From CAYRYU01 sp964428355 (GTDB taxonomy: Bacteria > Muiribacteriota > Ozemobacteria > Ozemobacterales > Ozemobacteraceae), in contig CAYRYU010000040.1 in NCBI GenBank assembly GCA_964428355.1, positions 1-60,062 of the forward strand: 60,062 nucleotides of DNA, given 5' to 3'. Positions within the stretch are counted from its first letter, which is position 1. Each line of letters starts with the position of its first letter. The translations under genes and the position numbers were made by a program. This document shows positions 1-8,767 of the stretch, in pieces. The notes below the pieces were generated by a model, which was not told the origin of the DNA, did not search any database, and saw only the letters and a program-made list of their open reading frames with translations.

Positions 1-2779
1 GGGACGAAACGTACGATTGCCACAACAACGGATTGTCGAGTTGGGATGAATCCTCCGTGAGAAGGATCTGGTATGCCCCGACAGCAGGAGTTTTCAGCCT
101 GGCAGCGAAATTGTAGACAGCCCCGCTGTCTGCGAGAGCGATCGTGTAACTGGTCGGACCCGTGACGAGGATCGAGTCGCTTGCGAAGGTCACACCACCC
201 AGGGAATTGACGAAACGAGCGTTGACCGCCTGGACACCGGGTTTTCTGGAAACCGGGAAACCCGTTACCAGATGGGTGTTGTCGGGAGGGCCAGGGGTGT
301 AGTTGTAAGACGGGACCGACTCGAAAACGAGGTTCGTCGAGAGCTTGAACGTCTGCGCGGTCGATGAAAAGACCCTGACCGAGACCGTGGCGGAGTCGGT
401 CTGGGAGTCTCCACCATTGATGATGATGGTCTCGCTTCCAAGGGTCGGCCCAGCTGTCTGGACGTTGAGTGAAAAGACCTCGGTTTCGACCCCCCCGGCA
501 TTGCGGAACTTCGCGTAGATCGTGTGCCAGCCTGATGTCGAGGCCATGGTGAAGGGGAGGGTATACTGGAACGTCCGCCAGGCCGAGAAACTCGCGAGAT
601 CCGGATAACTCTCGGTGACGATCATCTCGGAAACGCCTGTCGCGAACAGTTTCAGGTTCACAACATAGGTCGCCAACGGCTGGGAATCGTTCGTGGACAA
701 GGACCCGCTTGCCGGCCCCACAACCTGGATGGAATCGTTCCGGATCGAATACTCCCCACTCGCATTCTCGAACCTGACATAGAAAGTCTGAAGCCCGGCC
801 TTCGGATTCAAAGAGAAGTTGGGGATATCAAGAGTGGTGTTGGGAGTGTAGAGGGAATCCAGGATCGTCCCGAAATTCCCGTTTCTGGAAATCCTGTATT
901 TCAGGGCTTCGGCCGAGAACAACGTAAGGGTTGCCGTGGCGGATTCGGTGAACTGGTCGTCATCGTTGATCTTTATCGAATCGCTCCCCGGAGGGGCGAT
1001 GTCTACCGTGATCGACTTTGTGACAGCATCGGAGGAATTGCTGGCATCATCCGTGAAGGTCATGAATACGTTCTGCAACCCATATCCGTTCAGAGTCCAT
1101 GATTTGGCGGATTTGAAGGCTTCCTGGACCGAACCGGTGAAATCCTCCGAATTGGAAATTCGGAAGTATTTGGCCTGCTTGGTCGTTCCGTCGACCTCCG
1201 AAGGGGAGATCATGTTGAGCACGACCTGGAGAGTTTTGGTCGAGGTGGCGGAATCGTTGAACTTGAAATCGTAGCCCGTGGGAGGAGTGGTATCGAGAAG
1301 GATCTGGGCGGTCACAGGAACGGAAATGTTCCCGACCTGGTCCCGGAATCGTGCGGCGACGACCTTCGTGTCATCCTCGGCGGCTGCGGCCTTTGCCGAA
1401 AGCTCCCAGGACATTGATGAAACGAAGGCCAGCCAGGTGACTCCGGCCTTGAAATCGGACGTCCCGGGGGCGGCAGACTGGTCCCAGTTGATGACCTGCA
1501 TGTCGACCGGTTCTTCCCCGCCGGTGAATGACAAAGTCACGGTCCTCGTGTTGGTCTTTGAAATCCCGCCGTTGATCTTCAGCGCCATCTCGGGGCCTGT
1601 GGTATCGAGAATGATGGAAGCCGTGAAAACCTGCGTCGGATCGGCCCCGCCTCCCGAGAACTTCACGTAGACCTTTTTGGTTCCGTCGGTGGAGGAGAGG
1701 CTCCATTTGCGTATCTCGGTGAATGTCTCCCAATAGGCCTTGAAGAAGTCGGCACGGTCGGAGATCATCATCTGCGTTGCTCCGGGGAACAGCAACGTGA
1801 TCAGAACCGACTGGACATTGGTAAGGCTCTTCCCTCCGTTGATCCAGACGCCCAGATATCCGGTCGAGCTCGTTGAAAGAAGTATGGAATCACTGATGAC
1901 GGTCGAAAGGTTTCCGTTCGAGTCCTTGAACTGGGCATAGATCGTTTTCGTTCCATCCCCAGATGACAAGGTGATCTCTTTCGTGTTGGAATAGCTTTCC
2001 CAAGCGATGGCGGAGAGGTCCTCGGAGTCACCGCACCGCATGTAGGCTGCGTTGTCGGCTTGCAAATAGCCCGTCACCATGGTGTCCCGGGTTTCGAACG
2101 CGCCATTGTCGAGATTCAGGCCCAGCCGGGTCGGCCCTGTGGAGCCGCATGTCTTCGTGTAGAGCCCCGGAAAATTGAACACCTGGCCGTCCGTTCCGCG
2201 AAGGGTAAGGGCGAAGGAATACCTCGTGGAGGGGGAAAGCCCGGAAATGGTTATCTGGTGAGAGGTTCCGGCGGCGGAGAGGACGTTGACCGTGGTTCCG
2301 GCATCCTCCGCGGTTCCAAATTTTACCAGCGAAGTCGAGGACTGGTTCGAAGTGAAGGTGATTCGGACCGAGGAACTGGTTACCTGGTCCAGGACAACCT
2401 TCGTCAGGCTTAGAAGCGCTTTCTCGGAAAGAGGCTTCTGGGTCGAAACGGTAACCTGGACTCCCGACTCGAAAACGGTTTCCGAATCCCCAGTGGTGGC
2501 GAGAATATCGTAGACTCCGGCAGGGAGCGTCGAAAACGCGAAATTCCCGCTCGAATCTGTTCTGGTCGTGGAAACCGTTTCTCCGGAAGAGTTCCGGGCG
2601 AGGATGGGAATCCCCCCGTAGAGGGACCGTTCCTGGTAATAAACCCGGCCGGAAAGCACGACGCCCCCCGGGCCGACTCCGAGGCTGGTTCCTCCCCCTC
2701 CCCCTCCGCCGCCTCCGCCAAGGCATCCAAGGATGATTCCCAGGCAGACCAGACCGGCGAACAAAAACCACCGTCTCAT
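1..2779 (-). CDS. Giant repeat-containing surface lipoprotein (5' part; gene runs off the window)
   Basis: The minus strand is open without a stop from an ATG at 2779 to the window edge, giving at least 926 residues; the C-terminus lies outside. The N-terminus is a lipoprotein signal: MRRW, a hydrophobic stretch, then a lipobox ending ILGC (Cys19), followed by a run of glycines. Next comes a carboxypeptidase-regulatory-like beta domain (about residues 35-110, with the pattern TDSSGNFAFSTLPAG), a fibronectin-III-like domain (about 115-205), then several Ig-like repeats of about 95-130 residues. The repeats share INGG...T..V.L and DGTK-YA-F-D-NGN-S signatures. Such proteins are usually anchored at the cell surface and bind ligands or other cells; the exact role is unknown. 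No Shine-Dalgarno is visible before the ATG, and a TATCAT box ends 7 nt upstream, so a leaderless mRNA is possible. Confidence 0.85.
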   Translation of the reverse strand, partial: MRRWFLFAGLVCLGIILGCLGGGGGGGGGGTSLGVGPGGVVLSGRVYYQERSLYGGIPILARNSSGETVSTTRTDSSGNFAFSTLPAGVYDILATTGDSETVFESGVQVTVSTQKPLSEKALLSLTKVVLDQVTSSSVRITFTSNQSSTSLVKFGTAEDAGTTVNVLSAAGTSHQITISGLSPSTRYSFALTLRGTDGQVFNFPGLYTKTCGSTGPTRLGLNLDNGAFETRDTMVTGYLQADNAAYMRCGDSEDLSAIAWESYSNTKEITLSSGDGTKTIYAQFKDSNGNLSTVISDSILLSTSSTGYLGVWINGGKSLTNVQSVLITLLFPGATQMMISDRADFFKAYWETFTEIRKWSLSSTDGTKKVYVKFSGGGADPTQVFTASIILDTTGPEMALKINGGISKTNTRTVTLSFTGGEEPVDMQVINWDQSAAPGTSDFKAGVTWLAFVSSMSWELSAKAAAAEDDTKVVAARFRDQVGNISVPVTAQILLDTTPPTGYDFKFNDSATSTKTLQVVLNMISPSEVDGTTKQAKYFRISNSEDFTGSVQEAFKSAKSWTLNGYGLQNVFMTFTDDASNSSDAVTKSITVDIAPPGSDSIKINDDDQFTESATATLTLFSAEALKYRISRNGNFGTILDSLYTPNTTLDIPNFSLNPKAGLQTFYVRFENASGEYSIRNDSIQVVGPASGSLSTNDSQPLATYVVNLKLFATGVSEMIVTESYPDLASFSAWRTFQYTLPFTMASTSGWHTIYAKFRNAGGVETEVFSLNVQTAGPTLGSETIIINGGDSQTDSATVSVRVFSSTAQTFKLSTNLVFESVPSYNYTPGPPDNTHLVTGFPVSRKPGVQAVNARFVNSLGGVTFASDSILVTGPTSYTIALADSGAVYNFAARLKTPAVGAYQILLTEDSSQLDNPLLWQSYVSS

Positions 2780-2862
2780 GAGAACAATGATATCACAGGT
2801 TTTGTTCCCGAAACCAATGCTTTCCGCAATTTCCGGAATTCGGGGAAACCCTTTCGGGGGCA

Positions 2863-2891
2863 TTGGACTGGACCAGAGAATGTGCTAGAAT
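2863..2891 (+). promoter_or_regulatory. Sigma-70 promoter of the radical SAM gene
   Basis: TTGGAC (2863-2868), a 17-bp spacer and TAGAAT (2886-2891) preceded by TGC, which also makes an extended -10. Transcription should start near 2898, about 50 nt upstream of the ATG at 2948. This rules against an upstream in-frame start at 2882. Confidence 0.7.
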
Positions 2892-2947
2892 CCCCCACCC
2901 CCTGGCAAGTATCTCAGGCATTTCCAAAGGGGGAGGAAGGTGAGGAA

Positions 2948-3976
2948 ATGGATTCGAACCCTTTCGAACTCGGCCCCATCCGCCCGGTTGACGAGCGGGA
3001 GAGCCTGTTGATCCGCACCACGCGGGGTTGTCCGTGGAACCGATGCGCCTTTTGCGTGAACTATCGCCAATTCGAGTTCTCGATCAGGCCCGTGGAGGAG
3101 ATCAAGAAGGACATCCTCGCCGCCGAAAAGTTCCACCGCGGCCGAAGGTTCAAGACCTGTTTCCTCCAGGATGGGGACAGTTTCGTGATGAAGACGCCCG
3201 ACCTTCTGGAGGTGCTCCACTCTTTGAAAAAGAGTTTCCCCGACCTGGAAAGGATCAGCAGCTACGGTCGTGCCCAGACGATGATCCGAAAAACCCCCGA
3301 GGAGATGCTCAGAATCAGTGACGCGGGACTCAACAAACTCTACTGCGGGATGGAGTCGGGCTCGGATGATGTTTTGAAACTGGTCAACAAGGGAACGACC
3401 GCTGCCGAGATGGTCAGGGCCGCTAAAATGGCGAAGGAATCCGGAATGGAGGTCTCCGAATTCATAATCCTCGGACTGGGGGGAAATGAGCTCTGGAAGC
3501 TCCATGCGACCGAAACCGCACGGGTGCTCAACGAAATAGATCCGGATCACATCCGGGTTCTCACCATCGGAGTCAAAGTTGGGTCTGGCCTTGAAAAGCT
3601 GCTCCAGGAGGGAAAATACTCCCTCCAGACGGAAACGAACATCATCGAAGAGCAGCGCCTGCTGATCGAGAATCTGCAGGGAATCGAAAGTTCCTTCGTC
3701 AACCACCATTCGGTCGATCTCCTGATGGAGGCCCGTGGCCGGCTTCCCCAGGACAAGCCCCGACTCCTGGCGATCATGGACCGGTTTATCGCCCTCCCCG
3801 AGCGGGAGAAGCAGCTTTTCATCCTCGGACGACGGCTCAGCCTCTTTCAGCGCCTCGACGACCTGGGGGACCCCGACGCCAGGGCCCAGGCCGAGTCCCG
3901 TTTGGAGGAGATCCTGGCCCGCTACCCGGGAAGACTCGAGGAAGTCTTTCACCTGATGCGGGAGCAGGTCGTCTGA
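2948..3976 (+). CDS. Radical SAM protein (CPWNRCxFC family)
   Basis: A 342-residue radical SAM enzyme of the COG1032/Elp3-like type. The iron-sulfur motif is TRGCPWNRCAFC, a CX4CX2C arrangement near residue 30 rather than the classical CX3CX2C; this spacing is typical of a family whose substrate is unknown. Other barrel signatures follow: LQDGDSF, a GLNKLYCGMESGSDDVL segment and FIILGLGG. The chosen ATG follows GGAGGAAGG and lies downstream of a good promoter; an in-frame start at 2882 would precede the transcription start. The helicase gene begins 34 bp downstream on the same strand, so the two may be cotranscribed. The reaction and substrate cannot be inferred from sequence. Confidence 0.88.
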   Translation: MDSNPFELGPIRPVDERESLLIRTTRGCPWNRCAFCVNYRQFEFSIRPVEEIKKDILAAEKFHRGRRFKTCFLQDGDSFVMKTPDLLEVLHSLKKSFPDLERISSYGRAQTMIRKTPEEMLRISDAGLNKLYCGMESGSDDVLKLVNKGTTAAEMVRAAKMAKESGMEVSEFIILGLGGNELWKLHATETARVLNEIDPDHIRVLTIGVKVGSGLEKLLQEGKYSLQTETNIIEEQRLLIENLQGIESSFVNHHSVDLLMEARGRLPQDKPRLLAIMDRFIALPEREKQLFILGRRLSLFQRLDDLGDPDARAQAESRLEEILARYPGRLEEVFHLMREQVV

Positions 3977-4010
3977 TCCGATTCTGGGGCGGGGTGGGGA
4001 AAGCCTCATC

Positions 4011-6431
4011 ATGAAGCTGGTCCAGGTGTCGGTCAGGGATCTCGTCGAGTTCGTCCTCCAGAGCGGGGATATCCGGTCCGGTTTCGTCGGACCCGGCCGT
4101 GCCGTTGCGGGAACCCGGGGGCATCAGAAGATCCAGAGGAGCCGACCTCGGGATTATGAAGCCGAGATATCCGTTTCGATGCGGCATGAGACCCCTTCCC
4201 TTACCCTCGAAATCAAGGGGCGTATCGACGGGGTATGGAAGGGCTCGTGCCCTCAGGTTCTCGAGGAGATCAAGACCACCACTCGCCCGCTGGAGGAGAT
4301 TACGATCGAGGGCCAGCCCCTTCATTGGGGACAGGCCATGGTCTACGCATTCATCTTCGCCCGGGAGCATTCTCTGAACAAGGTCGGGGTCCAGCTCACC
4401 TACCTCAACCTCGATTCGCTCGAAACGCTCGAACTCCGGCGGGAATTTGAATTCGCGGAGCTCGGGCGGTTCTTCGCAGAGCTCGTTGTCCAGTATCTCG
4501 ATTGGGCAAAAAGGATGATGGAGTGGCGGGAGATACGGGATTCCTCCATCTCGGCTCTTGCTTTCCCCTTTCCCGGTTACCGGGAAGGGCAACGCGCCTT
4601 CGCCGTGGCTGTCTACAGGGTGCTCGCGGATGGTGGCCGCCTCTTTGCCCAGGCGCCCACCGGTATCGGGAAGACCGTGGCGGCACTTTTTCCGGCATTG
4701 AAAGCACTTGGGGGCGGCAAGGTCGCCAAGATCTTCTACCTGACCGCGAAGACCGTCGGCAGGGCTGTTGCCCAAACCACCCTCCGGGACCTGGCCGACC
4801 GGGGCCTCCGATGCAAGGTCCTGACCTTGACCGCCAAGGACAAGATCTGCTTCCAGGGAGCCCCCGACTGCCGGCCCGAGACTTGCGAGTTCGCACGGGG
4901 CCATTTCGACCGGGTCAAACCCGCCCTCTTCGACGCATTCAACCGGGATTCCTTCGACCGGGAATCCGTGGAGAGTCTTTCGCGGATTCATCGCGTCTGC
5001 CCCTTCGAGTTCTCTTTGTTCCTCTCGCTCTGGTCGGATGTGATCATCGGTGATTTCAACTACGCATTCGATCCCAGGGTCTACCTGCGGAGATTTTTCG
5101 AACCTGTCCAGGAGGACTACGCATTCCTGGTCGACGAGGCCCACAATCTTCCCGACCGTGCTCGCGAGATGTTCTCCGCGGACCTCCGGAAGAGCGAGTT
5201 CTCCGATCTGAGAAGGACTCTCAAGACGGTTTTTCCCCCAGTCCTGAAAAGCATCTCCCGGATAACCCCCCATTTCAGCAGGGCGGGGAAGGCCATTTCC
5301 GGAACGGATTCCCCGCCGAATGGTTCGGAAATCCCCCCGGGGCATAGCGCACTCGTCGCGAAGTCGCCCCCCATCGAGCTTCTGGGTGCGCTCCGTCGGT
5401 TCCTCAAGGTGGCGGAAGCCGGCCTGGCGGATTCCGAACCTTCCCCTGCCCGTGAAGCCCTTTTGGGTGTCTATTTTCGGGCCACCGCTTTCATCAGGGT
5501 CTCGGAAACGTTCGATGAGAGCTACATCTGTTATTTCGAGCCCGACCGCAAGGACATCAGGATCAAGCTGTTCTGCCTCGACCCTTCGACCCAACTCGCG
5601 GGAGCACTGAAAAGAGCGAAGGGAACGGTGTTCTTTTCCGCAACGCTTCTTCCGATGGTCTATTTCGTCGAAATCCTTGGTGGGGCAAAGCTCGAGCAGG
5701 AAAAGAAATCCGGAGGGCGGAAGGGGGAGGAAGCCAGCCGGGTCCTGAAGCTCCAGTCCCCATTCCCGCGAGAGCGCCTCGGGTTGTTGGTCCTTCCTCA
5801 GATACGGACCGAGTTCAAGGTCCGGGACCGGAGTTTCGAGTCCATCGCCGAATTGATAGGAACCGTGGCGAGCAGCAGGAAGGGGAACTACCTCGTCAAT
5901 TTTCCATCGTACAAATTCATGGTATCTGTCAAGGAGATCTTTTCCGCCAGGCACCCGGAAATCCGGATCCTCGAGCAGAAACCCGGAATGTCCGAAGAGG
6001 AGCGGGATGGGTTCCTCGCGACCTTCTCCCCCGACAACGCAGAGACCCTTGTCGGATTCGTGGTCATGGGGGGAATCTTTGGGGAAGGAATCGACCTCAG
6101 GGGCGAACGCCTCGTGGGTTCCATCATCGTCGGGGTGGGACTTCCCCAGATCTGCCTGGAACGGGACCTGATCAGGGAGTTCTTCGACCGGAAATCAGGG
6201 AGCGGTTTCGAGTTCGCCTATCGGTACCCAGGGATGAACCGTGTCTTGCAGGCCGCGGGAAGGGTCATCCGGACGGAACGTGATCGGGGGGTGGTCCTGC
6301 TGCTGGACGAAAGGTTCCTGCGTCAAGGTTACAGGGGCCTTTTCCCTCCGGAATGGTCGCACTTCCGGACCGCAGGCTCCGAGAATGCACTTCGCCGGGA
6401 ACTCGGCGAGTTCTGGAAAAGGTTCCCCTGA
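4011..6431 (+). CDS. DinG/XPD-type DNA helicase fused to an N-terminal PD-(D/E)XK nuclease
   Basis: An 806-residue superfamily 2 helicase. Residues about 60-130 look like a RecB/Cas4-like nuclease: GRIDGVW (Asp73), LEEIKTT (Glu86, Lys88) and a Q-x3-Y motif (WGQAMVY). The helicase has Walker A APTGIGKT (215-222), four cysteines (280, 287, 292, 330) placed as in the Fe-S domain of XPD/DinG, DEAH (375-378), and domain 2 motifs VFFSATLL, FGEGIDLRG and QAAGRVIRT. Family members unwind DNA 5' to 3' in repair; the nuclease fusion suggests processing of damaged or branched DNA. It follows the radical SAM gene by 34 bp. The start ATG at 4011 has only a weak ribosome site, so the exact N-terminus is less certain than the function. 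Confidence 0.9.
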   Translation: MKLVQVSVRDLVEFVLQSGDIRSGFVGPGRAVAGTRGHQKIQRSRPRDYEAEISVSMRHETPSLTLEIKGRIDGVWKGSCPQVLEEIKTTTRPLEEITIEGQPLHWGQAMVYAFIFAREHSLNKVGVQLTYLNLDSLETLELRREFEFAELGRFFAELVVQYLDWAKRMMEWREIRDSSISALAFPFPGYREGQRAFAVAVYRVLADGGRLFAQAPTGIGKTVAALFPALKALGGGKVAKIFYLTAKTVGRAVAQTTLRDLADRGLRCKVLTLTAKDKICFQGAPDCRPETCEFARGHFDRVKPALFDAFNRDSFDRESVESLSRIHRVCPFEFSLFLSLWSDVIIGDFNYAFDPRVYLRRFFEPVQEDYAFLVDEAHNLPDRAREMFSADLRKSEFSDLRRTLKTVFPPVLKSISRITPHFSRAGKAISGTDSPPNGSEIPPGHSALVAKSPPIELLGALRRFLKVAEAGLADSEPSPAREALLGVYFRATAFIRVSETFDESYICYFEPDRKDIRIKLFCLDPSTQLAGALKRAKGTVFFSATLLPMVYFVEILGGAKLEQEKKSGGRKGEEASRVLKLQSPFPRERLGLLVLPQIRTEFKVRDRSFESIAELIGTVASSRKGNYLVNFPSYKFMVSVKEIFSARHPEIRILEQKPGMSEEERDGFLATFSPDNAETLVGFVVMGGIFGEGIDLRGERLVGSIIVGVGLPQICLERDLIREFFDRKSGSGFEFAYRYPGMNRVLQAAGRVIRTERDRGVVLLLDERFLRQGYRGLFPPEWSHFRTAGSENALRRELGEFWKRFP

Positions 6432-6449
6432 GACCCTTTCGGAAAAGCT

Positions 6450-6938
6450 TCAACCGGCCTTCATGTAACTCGACCAGAGGAACCAGCCACCGACTACCAT
6501 CCCCAGGATTCCGAGAAGGATGGCTTCCACGATGCGTGCTGTGAAAACCCTGACGACGATGGCCTCCTGCGGAGCCCGAGGATCAACCAGGATCTCGATG
6601 GGGCTGTTCGACTGCGCCGCCTTTTTGAGGGGATCGTATACCATCCTGACTTCCCTGCCAGGGGAGTAATCCGCAGAGTCTGCAGGATTGAACCTGGACG
6701 ACAGAAACTCCCTGCCGTCAAACCGGTACCGGTAGGTAATGACGATGGAATAGCCAGTGATATCGCCTTTCTTCCTATGCTCCAGGAGCTTGAGTTCCTC
6801 GACCGAGGCGGGGGTTTTCGTCCATCCGCTGCTCGAGGAATACACCCGCCAGCAATTCGCCCCGTAGTACACTCCGAAGCCTCCTAGGATGAGGAAGATG
6901 ATCCCCAAAAGGGTTTCCTGGACCTTTTTATGGTTCAC
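6450..6938 (-). CDS. DUF3592 membrane protein
   Basis: A 162-residue protein with a transmembrane segment near each end (about 10-30 and 135-155) enclosing a soluble beta-rich domain. The pattern VITYRYRFDGREFLSSR and the closing VDPRAPQEAIV is the DUF3592 signature, a family of unknown function. It is convergent with the helicase, whose stop lies 18 bp away, and is transcribed away from the peptidase gene's 3' end. No function is assigned. Confidence 0.8.
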   Translation of the reverse strand: MNHKKVQETLLGIIFLILGGFGVYYGANCWRVYSSSSGWTKTPASVEELKLLEHRKKGDITGYSIVITYRYRFDGREFLSSRFNPADSADYSPGREVRMVYDPLKKAAQSNSPIEILVDPRAPQEAIVVRVFTARIVEAILLGILGMVVGGWFLWSSYMKAG

Positions 6939-7040
6939 TGTCGTTCCCCTCCGTTGGAATCGTCGGTCGTCAATTCTCTGGAGGCATTCTTGGAGAATCC
7001 TTCCCCGGGGGCAACACCGAATTCGCCCGCGGAAAGGCCG

Positions 7041-8198
7041 CTAGGGAAGTGGGGAATCGTCGAACTCGGCGCAGATGCGATCCCGTATCAGGCTTTCGAG
7101 ATAGGGCCCGAAAGCCCCGTCGCGTCCGATCTTCAACCCGTAGGGGTAACACATGAGGCTGTTCCTGACCGACCTGTAGATATGCCGACCGCACCCGAGC
7201 CCACCCTCGAAAACACCAACCTCCAGGTTGGCGCGAGGGTCGTCGGGCTCCTTCGGATCAAGCTCCCGCGTCATGCGGTATTTCCGGGCATCGTAGGCAT
7301 CGATGACCTTCGGAACCCCGAATCCGTCCCCCAGATGGTCTTTCCAGGGGCAATGCCTCCGGACGTAGTCATACTGGAAATCCGGGGTCATGGCCAGGAA
7401 AGCTTCCCGCGAAATCCGGCCCGGGTCTTCCCTGCCACCTGGAATGAAGAATTGGCCGTGGGTCTCGATCTTGCCCCAGTTGGGATCGTCGTAGATGTCC
7501 CTGTCCGATCCATAGTCGTCGTGGATCTCGGGAATGGAATGCATGAGTTCGTGGACATGGGTCACGACCATGTCATCATACGAGAACCAGGGGTGATCCT
7601 TGTGCCAGACGGTGAAAGTGGCTCCCCTGCCGAACGAACCACCGCCGTAGCCGTACTTTGGGAGTTCCCGGGGATCGACGTTGGCGAGCAGGACAGCGCA
7701 GATCCCGCGGCTTCCGCGGTTGAGGTCGGTATCGTAGGTCTTGTCGAATTCGACCATGACCTCGTTCAATGAAGAACTCAGGCATTCCCAGATTGCCTGG
7801 TTGTCGATTTTCTGATATGGCAGCCCGGTCGAGTTCAGGTTCTTGTCGATCCAGAAGTTGAACCGGCGGGCCATATCCAAGTCCTTGAAGGGAACCACCT
7901 GCATCAGCCCGTCGGGGTGTTCGCCGCGGAGGGAGATCAGGTCGAGGGCGATCTTCTCGAACACCCGGAAATCCGGATACTCCGCCCCAATGAAGATCAG
8001 GTTGAGCCGCTTCCGATGAACATCGTTGTGCCCCGGATAGAGCGGAACGATATCGTGATCCTCCGGGGCAGCGAAAGAGCCGGCGGAAAGCAGGGCAACA
8101 AACATCAACCACGTCGCCAGGCGAACCCCCGCCCAGCCCCGATGACGAATTGGAAAGAGGAGTCTCAACCCGTTTTTCGGCGAAAGCCGCATTTGCAT
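7041..8198 (-). CDS. Secreted M64-like zinc metallopeptidase
   Basis: A 385-residue protein with an N-terminal hydrophobic segment (about residues 27-43) ending GSFAAPED, consistent with export. The mature part has HELMH (216-220) followed by S and, seven residues on, DDY (227-229). This is the HEXXH-S-x(n)-DEY layout of IgA-peptidase M64 family metallopeptidases, with Glu217 as catalytic base and the two histidines as zinc ligands. Upstream NLIFIGAEYPD matches the family's N-terminal strand, and RNSLMCYPYG the conserved C-terminal turn. The start overlaps the upstream zinc-ribbon gene by 34 nt; Met3 (8192) is an alternative. The long basic n-region makes the true start uncertain. The target is unknown. 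Confidence 0.8.
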   Translation of the reverse strand: MQMRLSPKNGLRLLFPIRHRGWAGVRLATWLMFVALLSAGSFAAPEDHDIVPLYPGHNDVHRKRLNLIFIGAEYPDFRVFEKIALDLISLRGEHPDGLMQVVPFKDLDMARRFNFWIDKNLNSTGLPYQKIDNQAIWECLSSSLNEVMVEFDKTYDTDLNRGSRGICAVLLANVDPRELPKYGYGGGSFGRGATFTVWHKDHPWFSYDDMVVTHVHELMHSIPEIHDDYGSDRDIYDDPNWGKIETHGQFFIPGGREDPGRISREAFLAMTPDFQYDYVRRHCPWKDHLGDGFGVPKVIDAYDARKYRMTRELDPKEPDDPRANLEVGVFEGGLGCGRHIYRSVRNSLMCYPYGLKIGRDGAFGPYLESLIRDRICAEFDDSPLP

Positions 8199-8536
8199 GC
8201 CTTTTTCGTCCCTATCTCCCGGGCGCAGTTGGGGCAGAAACGATCGAGCTTCTTTTCGGCCTCCCGACGCCGGTTCTCCGCCTCGAGCTTTTTCGCCAGC
8301 TCCAGGAACTTCGCTGACCCGTTTCCGGAAGCGCCCTTTGGGAGGGAAGCCGCCGACAGCTCCTGGAATTTCTCCGAATAGTCTGGGTTCTCATCAAGGT
8401 ATTTCTTGAACCCATCCTCGGGGGAAAGCCCCTTTTCCCACAAGTGGTCGTAGGGGTAAAGCGGTTCCTCGTCCAGCTGCCGGGAACAGATCTCGAGGAA
8501 TCTCTCCTCCCAGGTTTCGAAAGGTTCCCGTTTCAT
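8165..8536 (-). CDS. Small protein with C-terminal zinc ribbon
   Basis: A 123-residue soluble protein. Residues about 1-60 are acidic and helical (WEERFLEICSRQLDEEPLYPYD), followed by a charged coiled-coil-like helix (LAKKLEAENRRREAEKKL) and a short zinc ribbon with CPNC...CKCGF. The ATG at 8536 has a perfect GGAGG six bases upstream. Its 3' end overlaps the peptidase start by 34 nt, so the two are probably cotranscribed. It lies just downstream of a sigma-54-driven RNA and terminator, which could act as a regulated leader. No known family is recognised. Confidence 0.7.
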   Translation of the reverse strand: MKREPFETWEERFLEICSRQLDEEPLYPYDHLWEKGLSPEDGFKKYLDENPDYSEKFQELSAASLPKGASGNGSAKFLELAKKLEAENRRREAEKKLDRFCPNCAREIGTKKACKCGFRRKTG

Positions 8537-8614
8537 GAATCCTCCTTCGGCGATGGGCAGTATCCCACGACAAGTTTACATCATCCCGATCCAGTGGGAA
8601 ACCGGAGTTGCCGG

Positions 8615-8649
8615 AAAAGAAACGGACCCGGTGGGTTGGGCCGGGTCCG
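8615..8649 (-). terminator. Intrinsic terminator of the sigma-54 RNA
   Basis: On the minus strand a perfect 9-bp GC-rich stem (8641-8649 with 8623-8631) closes a 9-nt loop and runs directly into TTTCTTTT (8622-8615). This is a textbook rho-independent terminator. It lies 79 bp before the ATG of the zinc-ribbon gene, so it either ends a stand-alone RNA or attenuates that gene. Confidence 0.85.
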
Positions 8650-8756
8650 ATGCAAGAGTATCGGGTGAATCGATCGGAAATCAGGAGCTGCTATCCCGGG
8701 CCGGGGACTCGAACCTGGGTAGGGGTCCGGATCCCATTTTCCGGGGTAATCTCCTG
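8615..8756 (-). ncRNA. Putative sigma-54-dependent small RNA (about 140 nt) or attenuator leader
   Basis: The boundaries come from a consensus sigma-54 promoter (predicted start near 8756) and a strong terminator (U-tract ending at 8615). No credible reading frame lies inside. The first bases, CAGGAG, pair with CTCCTG at 8687-8682 (7 bp with the flanking U-A), enclosing about 63 nt. That domain contains a tRNA T-arm-like GGTTCGAGTCC (8715-8705) and C-rich, GC-rich segments. It does not fold as a canonical tRNA: the T-stem has two mismatches and nothing corresponds to an acceptor end after it. The heptamer CGGACCC occurs both in this domain and in the 5' half of the terminator stem, so alternative pairing is possible. 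I do not recognise a known RNA family. It may be a trans-acting sRNA, a Y-RNA-like RNA or a leader of the gene at 8536. Confidence 0.6.
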
Positions 8757-8767
8757 AAACAGATTTT

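Noticed and set aside
2882..2947. 22-residue N-terminal extension of the radical SAM protein
   Set aside because: The extension would begin upstream of the predicted transcription start, and 2948 has a strong ribosome site.
3837..5954. 705-residue open frame opposite the helicase
   Set aside because: Antisense shadow of the helicase, whose motifs are unambiguous.
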